From positions 116,097 to 180,096 of the forward strand of contig JADNRY010000125.1 of NCBI GenBank assembly GCA_015501585.1: a stretch of DNA of 64,000 bases. The letters run 5' to 3'. This document shows positions 34,591 to 44,717 of this stretch, one piece after another. The notes under the pieces are model-generated. The model had not been told where the DNA came from. It did no database searches and saw only the letters and a program-made list of their open reading frames with translations. Origin of the DNA: Rhodocollybia butyracea (Eukaryota; Basidiomycota; Agaricomycetes; Agaricales; Omphalotaceae). Positions within the stretch are counted from its first letter, which is position 1. Each line of letters starts with the position of its first letter. The position numbers and the translations under genes were made by a program.

Positions 34591-35779
34591 ACATAAAACC
34601 AGTACAACAATGTTTCAGCAAATAATTACATCAATTTGCCAAGAGAACTCAGTGCTTAACCTGAGCAGGCCTGAGCTCGCTTATTGTTATTGAACACTGC
34701 CCGCCTGCAGTCCTGCTGTCATCATTAATTGCAGCCCACACCTGCACAGATCCCGCCGTCTTTGACTCTTCACCTATCCGTGCACACTAGTTCTATAGTG
34801 CCTTCCCATCCCGCTATTTATCTCCTGGGCTGCTCCTCTCACAGTGTTTGCTGCCCATAAACCAAAAATGAGTGTATGTCAGCAGTGTGTCATTGGGTCT
34901 ATGGAATACAAGTGTTCATCAGGTTTTGCATGCACAGTCCACCCAACTTTCTGTGCCAATTCACATTCAATTTATGTTCTAAGTTGACACCATGGACACA
35001 GGCAAGCCAGGGAATTCTATGCTCATACATTAGTGCTGGGCTGCATGGGCAGCAGCACCGAGCAGTAAGTTGGGAGGAACAACCCCTCAAAGGAAGCTAC
35101 GGTCAAATTTTTACTAGTTTTGAAGGCCTCAGGACAATTGCAGAATGCTCTAAATAATATTTCTGGAGAGCAACCAGCTGGCACTCTCTATTGAAGTAAT
35201 GATTAAAAGTGTGCAATCCATTTCAATTCTTCAAAAATGGTCAGTGGGCGCTTAATGAAGACTTCCTGCCACCATCAGTCAGCATGCGGCTAAACTATTA
35301 TGGTTAAGATAGAGTTTATTCTGGTACAGAGAGAGAGTTGATTAGAGATGGGCACAAATGAGGCATGTGCATGAATATACTCGAATGTATTCGCATTCGG
35401 CATTTGAATATGAATGCTTATGGGCATTTGGGTATATAGGTCATTTGAATGCAAATATGGGTCTCAGACAGACCCATATTTGTCACCCATATTCACAAAT
35501 ATTCGTGAATATTCTTCAATTAGTACATCAACTTAGGGCAGCTTTTTAATATTGATAAAGCACCGCAACCAGCTGTAATATGTAGGGTGAGTACAACTAT
35601 GATAGTAACGGCACTAATAACATGAACAAGTTGGTACAATACATGCACGCACGCAACCTTTTATGAGGCCCCGCAATGCCCCACCATACCTATTATAATA
35701 GTAGTAACTACCTATTACATTAATAGAATACTTACATGAAGGTACATAAAAATGCACTACTGTTTATGACAGTACTTAC
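34591..35779. other. Non-coding spacer
   Basis: No supported gene. 35370-35515 is a cluster of GAATAT/ATTCG/CATTTG words that is weakly self-complementary. It may be part of an element whose limits are not visible. Confidence 0.35.
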
Positions 35780-36275
35780 CTTGGGAGGGATGGGGAAGGA
35801 AACAAAGTTGTGGGACTTTAGGCTCTGTTCAGTAGCAAGTTCACCCTGAACTCAACGTGAATTTCAAGTTTCAAATTCCTATAATAAGTAAAGTCGAAAC
35901 CTTGTCTGATGTGATTTTGATGTGATGCCAAGTCTTGCAACCAGACACACAGAGCCCTGCACACATACTCTTTTTCTTTCCTCGTGGCTTATAAAACAGA
36001 AGAGGGAGCCGCTGGCAGTCAACATACATCATTGAACAGTCAGAAAACACATCAACGGGCATCCACAAAGCCCAAAATCTGGTGGGCAGTGCAGTGGTAT
36101 GCTAGCAGTGGCTTTCTTATCGATTGCACGCGTTAGCACACAGTGGTAAGGTGACCGGCAACTGAGGTCTGGATTGTCACTCATGATTTTCAAATATTGT
36201 ACAGGGTGATCTCGCTACTGAACAGAGCCTTATAAGTCCCGCAACTCTGTGATTATTCCCCCCATCCCCTCAAGT
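35780..36275. mobile_element. Inverted-repeat element(s) around AGGCTCTGTTCAGTAGC
   Basis: AGGCTCTGTTCAGTAGC at 35820 is matched by its reverse complement ending at 36230. The complementarity continues inward (TCACCCTG) and outward (GTTGTGGGACTT versus GTTGCGGGACTT, and GGGATGGGG). The arms are 70 bp or more. The interior of about 350 bp has no convincing gene. The target duplication is not clear. Confidence 0.65.
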
Positions 36276-36306
36276 AAGGTGTAGATAGTATAAATTGGAC
36301 TGTAAG

Positions 36307-36371
36307 TATTGTAAGTATTGATTATTGGTAAGATATATTATATATCTTACCAATAATCAATACTTACAATA
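36307..36371. repeat. Perfect 65-nt palindrome (32-bp arms)
   Basis: Arms 36307-36338 and 36340-36371 are exact reverse complements around a single T at 36339. The arm reads TATTGTAAGTATTGATTATT and onward to GATATAT. It is AT-rich and can form a long hairpin or cruciform. It sits between two inverted-repeat elements. Confidence 0.9.
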
Positions 36372-37601
36372 GTGATTGTTGATCCCAGCAGGGAGACAAA
36401 GATGAGGGGGCATGCGCCCCCTGAGTATAGAAGCAGCTAATGCTGCTTCTGCGTTACGTGGGTTGAATGTTTGCAGCCAGGTGGCTGCATACAAAGTGGA
36501 ATCTTCGAGGTCCGCAACAGAGATTCCTTGCTCAGCAAAGAATCAGGCAACATCCTCAATGGTGCCATTGAGGTAATTAGCAAACGACATTCGCGGCGGA
36601 GGAGGCAAGGCGATTGTAATCTGCCCTGTAGCCACTAAATGGCAATAATAATGGTGACGGAGGATAACCTCTGCCGCCAAAAGCAAGTATCTGGACGATA
36701 CATCCAGAGGGGTTCCAGGAGGCAGATCAGGCTGCCTTGTATTGATTAGCTGGCGTCCACAAATGGAACACTCGCTTACTGCACCATCTTCATGGTACAT
36801 AATGCCCGAAGGGCGCACTGTCAGCCCTTGTGGGGTGACGAGATATGCTGCCCGGCATCAGCTGTACCATTTTGGGACGGTAGTGAGAGTTCAGCTCATG
36901 GTGCAGAGCCTGCAGGAGCCATTTGAATGGATGAGGGTCCGGCAGTAGTACTGCTGAACCATCCTACAGGGCAGGCTTCATATGGCCTTTCCCTTTTTTC
37001 TTCTTTTGGGCAGAGTTTTCTCCATCCAGAGTGCCAGCAGCCTTGTCCTGCTTAGCAGTATGGGCAATTGATATGAAAACTGGTTTGAACCAGTTGACAA
37101 GCAGAGTTTGTTGTAACTCACTTATGTGAGTTAGGTCTCCTCTTTGGAGAGATTGGACTTCCTGGTCTAAGACCCAGTATAGGGTCCAATGCTGTGAGGT
37201 GTTGTACCCATGTCTACTCGCAAACGTAGGTTCACAAAGTATCCTCAGATACCAGATGACTTCTCGGCTGTTAGCCAGGAATATAAGATTTTCTGCTCTA
37301 GCAAGGGTAGCCTTGCAAGCGGTGTGAATCCCATATGAAATGGGAAGTTGTCGATTGTCATTGACTTTGATGAGATTTGCATCTTTGCCATAGCGAATCC
37401 GGCCATCAGTGGCAAAGTAGCTACCATCACTCCTTCGATGAGGGAGTTCTGGCAGTACTGCCGGAGCATCCTTCTGAGTTTCAGGAGGAATGGTGGAAGA
37501 CAAAGCAGGATTGGTACTAAGTACTGCTCCTGCGTAGGAAGAAGACAGAGCAGGTGCTTCTGTCATTGATGGATCCAGGTCCATTGGACCTGCGCTACTA
37601 T

Positions 37602-38285
37602 CACTGCCAGGATATCAATATTTTGCCTCCTTAAAAGGCAAGGAAATATATAACATTTTTCCATTGATTTTTCAGTGTTTTTCTCCCCTGCAAAATATCA
37701 TTTGTTTCAGAGGAAAAAGCAGTGGGAAAATAGGTCCTTTTTCACCTGTAAAATAACATAGTTTACACTAGTTATTTTTCTACATTTTTTGCCACTGAAA
37801 AAATGGTTTTATAACAGTGGCAAAATATTGTATTTTTCATTGTATTTTTCTTGTGAAAAAGGATTTATTTTATGGCCAGGCCAGCCGGCCCGGACAAAGG
37901 ATTCCTTTGACCTGTTCATCGCCCATTTCTTTTCACAGCATATTGATGAACGGGTCAAAGGAACGTTCATCGCCCGTTTCTTTTTGCAGCATATTTTTCC
38001 TAAGTAAAATCTTTTGAAAAAGCCAATATATTACAAAGGTCAAAACAAAGCTTTTACAAAGGTAAAAATTATGGAAAAATCACAAATATTTCAAGGGAAA
38101 TAGATTTGGTAAAATATGTACTTTTTCCAGTGGAATAAGCGCCGAAAAAGGTTTTATTTTCCCATACCTTTCACAGATGCAAAACATGATATTTTACAGG
38201 GGACCAAACTACTGCAAAATGAACTGAAAAATGTAATATATTTCCTAGCCTTTTATGGCAGAAAAATACTGATATCTTGGCAGTG
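37602..38285. mobile_element. CACTG-ended foldback element
   Basis: A 684-bp element made of two arms of about 330 bp. The left end is CACTGCCAGGATATCA, and the right end is its complement TGATATCTTGGCAGTG. Inner arm pieces also pair (GGAAATATAT, AACATTTTTC, GTTCATCGCCC versus GGGCGATGAACG). It is flanked by TAT at 37599-37601 and 38286-38288. Removing the element and one TAT restores a continuous reading of the interrupted ORF. CACTG ends with a 3-bp duplication fit the CACTA superfamily, so the Tnp2 transposase type at 22.9-27.4 kb is a possible source of mobility (inference). Confidence 0.8.
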
Positions 38286-38766
38286 TATCAATGTTGAATG
38301 ACACTGAGTTGCTGTTAGACGAGAATACAGTAGAAGCTGGAGCTTCTACCCATCGGTGTTTCCCAGACTGGCTTTCCTCCTTGTAACGAGGAGAGCCATG
38401 GCCATGCCTTGTGGACAAATACCAGCAGTATCCCTCCAACTCGTCTGAGTATCTGTTGCACCTCTCTTGGAGGCTGCAAATTTTGCGCGCGCGTGCGCTG
38501 TGTTGTCGTAGTCGTGCTGTAAATCAGTATACCGTCTCGTAAGAGATGATAAGTCATGGCTAGCGGTGCCAAGCTGGATAGCCAGCTGCACCGCTGATTT
38601 GTTTTCATTAGGGCTGCTCAATTCTTGCATCATTTCATTTTGCCTGCCTCACATCATTTCACAACGACTAAGATTTGACCAAGATAGTGGCGTCTGATGC
38701 CGGTCCGATGCATCGGCTGTGTACTCTGTACCGTAGCCATTGAAATAAATATTGTTTCCCCTCTTA

Positions 38767-40330
38767 ATGACTATTGCAGAGCTCCAGAAAGAGCTCTCAG
38801 ATGTAGCCTCACTTATTCTCTTTGCTTCTTTGACTTTACAGGAAGATTCGGGGACCGCCAAGGTGAACAACAAAGAAGAAGAGTTGAGTGATCTACTGGA
38901 GGAAGATACTCATTTCGAGTGGGATGGAGAGGAGGAAACTTGGGAAGAGGATCTGGAATTGGATGAATATGGTGCTGCAGGTCTTCTGGAGCTTCTGGGC
39001 CTGAGCTATATGGACCTAGCAAGCAGTCTAACTGGAGATGGTAGTCGTGGTCCTTACAATCAGTTTCCCAAACCTTCGAATTTCTTTCAGTGTTGTTTAC
39101 TTGCTCCAGACCGTATATTTCGTTTGGTATTCAGGTATGTCATGATATTCTTTATATGGCTCAATGATTTTTCATTTCTGTGTCTGTTCAGAATGGGAAA
39201 ACATATGTTTGATCTACTTCACCACAAAATCAGTTCCAACTCTATCTTTCAATCAACTGGACGAAAAACCACAGCGGCCAGTCAAGTATCAGCTCGGAAC
39301 ATTCCTCATACGCTATGGGATGCTTGGCTCAGATAGTCTGGACACTGCCCTCAAGCTTAATATTGGTCATGGCACTGTCTTTTTATACTGTCATCGTGTA
39401 ACAAGGGCCATACGGGAACCGAAGTCCAGCTACATTGGGTTTCCTTGCTTTGAAGACTTGCAAGAAAACAAGTAGGATAATTGAAGAGCAGATAGGCTTT
39501 CCTCAATGCTGTGGGAGTGGTGATGGATTGCTGATTCGGTTTGACGAAAAGCCTTTGGAAAACAGGACACAATACATGGGCTGGAAGCATTTTTTTGGGG
39601 TACATTGGCTAATTTCCTGTCCGTCGTTGTTGCTCTAATGTATGTACTCCTTTTAGGCTGCCATTCAAGCCACTGTTGACCACCGCACAAGGATTACATC
39701 ATATAAAATTGGATGGCCTGCAGCTGTGACCGATTCAAGGATCTGGAAGCAATCACACTTCTGGAAACATCGTGCAACTTATCTTCCCGATGGCTATTAT
39801 GTTTTGGTTGATAAAGGTGTGTGTTTACAATGAAAATGTGATAATGTTCTCTCATTCTTTGCATCACAGGATACCCTTCCTCTCCGTACACTGTCCGACC
39901 TTTCAGTGAGCCTGAACTTGCAAAAGCTACGCCGCATGACTGTAAACAGATGCGCGACTTCAACTACAAGCTATCGTCTGTTTGTATCAGTGTAGAGCAT
40001 GTATTTGGGCAGCTAAAGGGTCGCTTTCCTTCACTCCGCTGTATGGGACCACATGAAGATGTCAATTGCATCTACCGTGTCATTGAAGCTCTTATAATAT
40101 TGCATAACATGTGTATCTTTCACGGTGATCATCCAGAGAGCATCTGGCAGATTATCCTTCAGGATGATAACTTATTTGGTGATGGTGATGGATACAAAAC
40201 AGCGGTCATTGATGGGCTTCCAAATAACCCAGACGGAGAAACAGATGCCTCACTTTGTGAAGCTCGTTACCGTATGCGAATCGAAATCCTAGACCAAGTG
40301 TTTCCCGCTCATTTGTATAACCACATATGA
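38767..40330 (+). pseudogene. Harbinger DDE transposase (HARBI1-like), frameshifted
   Basis: The N-terminal exon runs from the ATG at 38767 (acidic, then LLELLGLSYMDLASSL). A 57-bp-class intron follows at about 39135-39191. Then RMGKHMFDLLHHKISSN and RPVKYQLGTFLIRYGM are readable. Catalytic segments are GSGDGLLIRF (first Asp), VTDSRIWKQS (second Asp) and VEHVFGQLKGRFPSL (Glu). Further introns are at about 39598-39657 (GTACAT...TTTTAG) and 39815-39869 (GTGTGT...CACAG). Two single-base shifts are needed, near 39264 in an A run and near 39473 before RIIEEQIGF, so this copy looks inactive. The C-terminus is intact to the stop at 40330. Confidence 0.8.
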
Positions 40331-40362
40331 TTAGAAAAAGATATGAATTACTAAAACTAAGG

Positions 40363-42290
40363 CTAATTTTTCTTAATGATATTAGAGAAAATAAAGCTCT
40401 GAAGTTCAGTCCGCATTTCATCTGTAATGAAGGGATCCGTCAACAGCTCCCTTGCATGATTCACCTGCTTCTTCTCCTCAAGCAATTTAAGTCTCTGCTC
40501 CTCCAGTTGATGCTTCTTCTTGTCAAGCCCTACTTTATTGTTCAAGTAAGATGTGATCGAAGTTGTTGTTTCTTGGAATTGGTCGCGTGCATGGGATGCA
40601 CGAGAGGTGCTGGCAGGCTTAGCTCTGGGTGTGTTAACTTTGTTGGCAGGTGTTTTGGGTGCTGCGACCTTCTCCAACTTGGGTGATACTATGTTATCAT
40701 CATCTGAATCATCCATGGTTGTCAAATCCAGCATACTTTCAGAGCAAGAAACATTTCCAGCACGGAAAGCTTCAGGCTTGAGTGGAGAGATGTCTGATGC
40801 GGAACTAATGTTCAGCATGCGCTCAGTCTTGGGATTACTATCAAGACTGTAATAAAATGTGAGCGCTATGCACGAGAAAGGAAATGACTGACATACCGAT
40901 CCGCAAATAGCTGGTACCAGCCTTTATCCATCCATTTCTTCATCTTCTCGAAAGTCAAAGAACCAATTTCCTCTCCCAAGTCCTTTGCATGGGCCATCTT
41001 CCATTTGAAACCCTCCTTTTCATCTTTGTCAGCATTGCCTCCACCCCAGTAATCTTGTGAATTGCACAGATGGCCCTGTAGATAGGGTTTTAAAGTGCGG
41101 TGCACAAACCGTTGGATAACCGACAACCACACTGCACTGAACTGCGGTGAGGGTAAATAAAGGTTGCACCGGTGCAGCGGTTTGCATCCGGTGCGGTTTG
41201 CGGTTCTTGGAAATTGAAGAATTTGCATAACTGATCAAAACTGGTGGTCGGCCGGTGCAATTTACATAATGAAAATAATTTATTAACTGTGTTTTTCAAG
41301 CCTGACTTTATGTATTGTAAAGTAGATGTGATCTGGTAATCAAATTTTTAATTGTATACAACTCACAGACACCCATGTGCCACATTTGATTTGGGCGCCT
41401 GTGAGCTGTATACAATCAAAATCTTGATGACCACATCAAATTTACTTTATACTAATGTAAGAATACCTTTATACACTGTTCATAAGTAGAGATTATTTTA
41501 TTAGGCAACACTACAGGGTATATGATGTTTTGAAACAGGTATAACCGCTGTTTTCACCGGTTCTGCACCAGTTTGCACCGGGTTATTGCCAAACCGGTTC
41601 AAAACCGCATAACTGCTCTGAACCAGCACCGGTGAGGCGGTTCTTATCAGTTCAGTGCAAGGTTTGCTGAAATTTAAAAAATATACCACCGGTGCAGTTA
41701 TCGGTTTGCCCAAAATGGCTGACAAAACCGAACCGCACCGCACTTTAAAACCCTACCTGTAGAGCTTCACAGAGCAACCATAAAAGCTTTCGCAGGCTGC
41801 CAAATCGCAGGTTTTGACCTCTGCGGCAGCCTAATAAACAGAAATGAATCAGAATACAATGTACATTGAATTGCAAGCACGTACATCTTTAAAAACTCTC
41901 TTTGGATGGACTTGAAGGGTCTCCCACGTACTGTCTCTGTCTGGGCCAAGAATAAATTCAAATAGCATTGCGGCTTCTGTGTCAGACCAGTGCCCTTTTC
42001 CTGGTTCCTTTTTGATCTCCTTTTTGGGCTTTTTTGGTTTTGTGGCATTGGGAGAGGGACTCGGAGAAGCTGATTGCTTGCCTACAGTCTGTGTAGGCTG
42101 CTGAGTCTCTGTTAGAGGTTGACGTTGAGGCAATTTTGACAACCTCTCGTCTCGATCTTCCAATGTCTTCGCTGCATCTAAAAGTGCTTGGACAGGGTCC
42201 TTAATAATTTTCTAGTTAGTAAAATTACTTCCAGGCATATAAGTAGTGTCCTACCATGCAAAATACAACTTTCAAGGTATAGGATGCCAT
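40363..42290 (-). pseudogene. SANT/Myb-like protein of the Harbinger element, disrupted by a MITE
   Basis: Minus-strand exons: 42255-42290, 41881-42211, an exon split as 41764-41830 and 40897-41082, and 40363-40846. Introns are 43, 50 and 50 bp. Exon 2 has the SANT/trihelix-like motif (GHWSDTEAAMLFEFILGPD, then WETLQVHP) after a basic Lys-rich stretch. Later sequence is GFKWKMAHAKDLGEEI and a C-terminal coiled coil (KKKHQLEEQRLKLLEEKK). The split exon holds a 673-bp hAT-type MITE with its 8-bp duplication; without it the frame runs through exactly (367 aa). In Harbinger elements this protein helps the transposase bind DNA and enter the nucleus. Confidence 0.8.
41083..41755. mobile_element. 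hAT-type MITE inside the Harbinger SANT gene
   Basis: A 673-bp element beginning TAGGGTTTTAAAGTGCGGTG and ending with the reverse complement, CGCACTTTAAAACCCTA. It is flanked by the perfect 8-bp target duplication CCTGTAGA at 41075-41082 and 41756-41763. The interior has repeated CCGGTGCA/AACCGG words. It has no sequence in common with the hAT-type MITE at 208-855 beyond end style, so it is a separate family. Confidence 0.92.
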
Positions 42291-42602
42291 GGAAATATGG
42301 GGAAAAAACAGGTTTATTCAGAATCTACTAGCACTACACTGTATGGCTGATCATCAGAAACTAATATCTTGGCGTTGCAAAATGATGTGAGGCGGGCAAA
42401 ATGAAACAATGCAAGAATTGAGCAGCCCTATTGTTCGACACATTGTGTTGATGGTGTTGCCGGTAGTACTCCTCTTGAGTGGCAGTCCAACTAGGGTCCG
42501 CCATAATGAATGCCTCTGTCGAATGCTGGAAGAAGTTTTGGCAATGAGGACAAATCCCCATGTTCAAAATCTCGTGAAGACAACACCCTATATTAGGGTG
42601 GA

Positions 42603-44717
42603 ATGTCCACAATAAAGAACCAAACTCACGCCAATCCAGTGGAAATAACTTGTGATTCTGAGGATAGAAATGGAATGGAAAGACCGACCCAAGACCAAGA
42701 TAAGGAATACGAAGGTTCCAACGAGGAGTGGCGAGACGTTGGGCAAGGAACAGAAAGGAATTCCAAACAGGGTCTGCAAACCGAGAATATAAACCAGGAG
42801 AGCAAAGATTTTGAGACCGCGTCAAAGCCTACGGAAGCATACAGCAAAAAAGAAGGAAAAAGAAAAGAAAACGCGGGGCAATGGCCCAGCGTTGCTGGAA
42901 GGAGTGGTCGAAACATCGACAAGCTGGACACGTGGCGGGCGCCTGTCAGTAATACCCTTGGACCGAGGGTAAGCGCCCTCACTTCGCGAGTCGTTACCAC
43001 GACTCCTATGACCAATAACAATGATTACTATCCTAACGAAGGGATACCTGGGTTTAGCAAGAACTTTAACATCTCAACAGAACCAAAAGGAAATCTAATA
43101 AGTTCAAATAAAGGGAATCCAAAGGTAAATTTTACTAACACTAACAATACTAACCTTCCTCCAATCTTGAATAACAACCTGCTAACTTCCACAGTTAACA
43201 AGAATTTCACTACTGGACCAAACCATATTCCAGTAAGTATATCAAATGCTCAAGGGTTATACAACCTAAATGGGGCAAATAATTTTAATCTACCATCTCA
43301 ATCCGTAACCGCTAACCTAAGAACAATGCCGAGAGGCTCGGGAGGTCCACCACTTCCTCCACCACCTCCACCACCACCATCTGGGCCTCAAGGACCACCA
43401 GGGCCACCAGGGCCACCAGGGCCACCAGGCCACCAGGCCCCCACCAGGGCCACCAGGGCCACCAGGGCCACCAGGGCCACCAGGGCCACCAGGGCCACCA
43501 GGCCACCAGGGCCACCAGGGCCACCAGGCCACCAGGGCCACCAGGGCCACCAGGGCCACCAGGGCCACCAGGCCACCAGGGCCACCAGGGCCACCAGGGC
43601 CACCAGGGCCACCAGGGCCACCAGGGCCACCAGGGCCACCAGGCCACCAGGGCCACCAGGGCCACCAGGGCCACCAGGGCAGCAAGGACCACCGGGGCCA
43701 CCAGGACCAAAGGGTGATTTCGGGGACACAGGTAGGCAGAACACCAACAACGATGAGAAAGATGCCATTGCCCGTGAGTCCAAACTTGATATCCGGAAAC
43801 CGGAGCCATTTGATGGAACTAACCATAAGTTATGGAGAACATTCATATCAGATTGTTACCAAATGTTCATGGCCAAGCCGACTATATACAAGGATTCACA
43901 GTCAAAGGTAACTTACGCCGCATCATGGCTCACAGGAGCGGCAGCGCAATACTACCAGAATCTAATGGAGAGAGAGATGGAGAATCTGTACAAAAGAAGA
44001 TATCAAGCATTGCACGAATGGCCGGCATTCTTAGAAAAATTCACTAAAATGTTTGGCTTGCACAATGAACAATTACACGCACAAGCGTCATTGGATAATG
44101 TTTTACAGAAACCTCGTGAACCCTTCACTGACTTTTTAGTGCACTTTGAAGATGCAGCGCTGAAGACAGGATATAATGATGAGGCGTTCAAATGGCGCCT
44201 ACTCAAACAGATACACTGGGATCTCCGAAATTGATTGACCATGGTGGGACGCATCCCACCTACATTGGGAGAAGTAATCGAAAGACTCTTAGATCTTGAC
44301 GGAGCCCGTGAGGCTTTTGAAGAAGCGGGAATTTCAACCTCTTACATCCCTAACAATGCTAACGCCTTCGAGACAACCAGAAATGAGGATACAAAGTTCA
44401 ACAAAGTCACGGAAAATAGACCAACCTACCAGAAGTATCCCAATGAGAGGCCAAACACGAGGGCTAGTCAGAATATTGTACAAGGAAGGGTAGCTCAAGT
44501 AGAACCATTGTCGAGGGAAGAAAGAGATCGACGGATGAGAGAAAGGTTATGTCTAAACTGCGGGGAGAAAGGACATTTTGGCAGAAACTGTCCATTAAAG
44601 GTAAATAATGCAGAAACAACTCTTCGGGGAGCGATCGAAGAAGGAGAACCTTGCCGATGTGAGACTTGTACTGATGAAGAAGGTCCTCAGGAAGGAACCA
44701 AAACCAAAGAGGATTGA
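42603..44717 (+). pseudogene. Chromovirus Gag (one in-frame stop)
   Basis: An ORF from the ATG at 42603 runs to TGA at 44232-44234 and continues in the same frame to 44717. N-terminal residues are Asn/Lys/Glu-rich. Then comes a Pro/Gly repeat. The Gag core follows ([48 protein letters not shown]), and after the stop a zinc knuckle, LCLNCGEKGHFGRNC. Without the internal stop it would be about 704 codons. The N-terminal insertion of a collagen-like tract is unusual for a Gag protein. Confidence 0.8.
43389..43715 (+). repeat. Collagen-like GGGCCACCA tandem array in gag
   Basis: About 36 units of the 9-mer GGGCCACCA, broken at intervals by a shortened form (GGCCACCA). In the gag frame the full unit encodes Gly-Pro-Pro. 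Each shortened unit shifts the frame, so the product alternates between GPP, ATR and GHQ tripeptides and returns to GPP. The shifts are balanced overall, and the downstream frame is kept. Confidence 0.9.

Larger units (their letters stand above)
38610..42429. mobile_element. PIF/Harbinger element
   Basis: A 3820-bp element. The left end is AGGGCTGCTCAATTCTTGCA, and the right end is its reverse complement; the inverted repeat continues for about 55 bp with few mismatches (CATTTTGC, CTGCCTCACATCATTT). It is flanked by ATT at 38607-38609 and 42430-42432. It carries the two genes expected of the superfamily, a DDE transposase on the plus strand and a SANT/Myb-like protein on the minus strand, arranged convergently. 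Removal with one ATT restores the interrupted ORF, which confirms the boundaries. Confidence 0.9.
36543..42561 (-). pseudogene. Decayed host or element ORF interrupted by two insertions
   Basis: A minus-strand reading starts at the ATG at 42559-42561 (MGICPHCQNFFQ..., DPSWTATQEEYYRQHH). It is cut at 42430 by the Harbinger element and resumes at 38606 in the same frame (NENKSAVQLAIQLG..., LSSLTRRYTDLQHDYD). It changes frame near 38430, is cut at 38286 by the CACTG foldback, and resumes at 37601 in frame (SSAGPMDLDPSMTEAPA). It continues through YFATDGRIRYGKDANLI and ILCEPTFASRHGYNT to a stop near 36961. Beyond that stop the same frame goes on (HPFKWLLQALHHELNSHYR), and a last piece (ECSICGRQLINTRQPDLP) is in another frame to 36543. 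The N-terminus is Cys-rich, the middle is coiled-coil. The protein family is not named; the layout resembles ORFs repeated in Agaricomycete genomes. Confidence 0.65.

Noticed and set aside
35345..35357. Solitary hAT-like end word (TAGAGATGGGCAC)
   Set aside because: No complementary end or 8-bp duplication was found nearby.
35370..35515. Cluster of GAATAT/ATTCG words
   Set aside because: Looks repetitive but has no regular unit or spacer; not a CRISPR array or a defined satellite.
43312..43846. Three long minus-strand ORFs rich in Trp/Pro/Gly and Ala/Leu/Val
   Set aside because: They are shadows of the 9-mer repeat in gag; the repeat has no stops in any frame.
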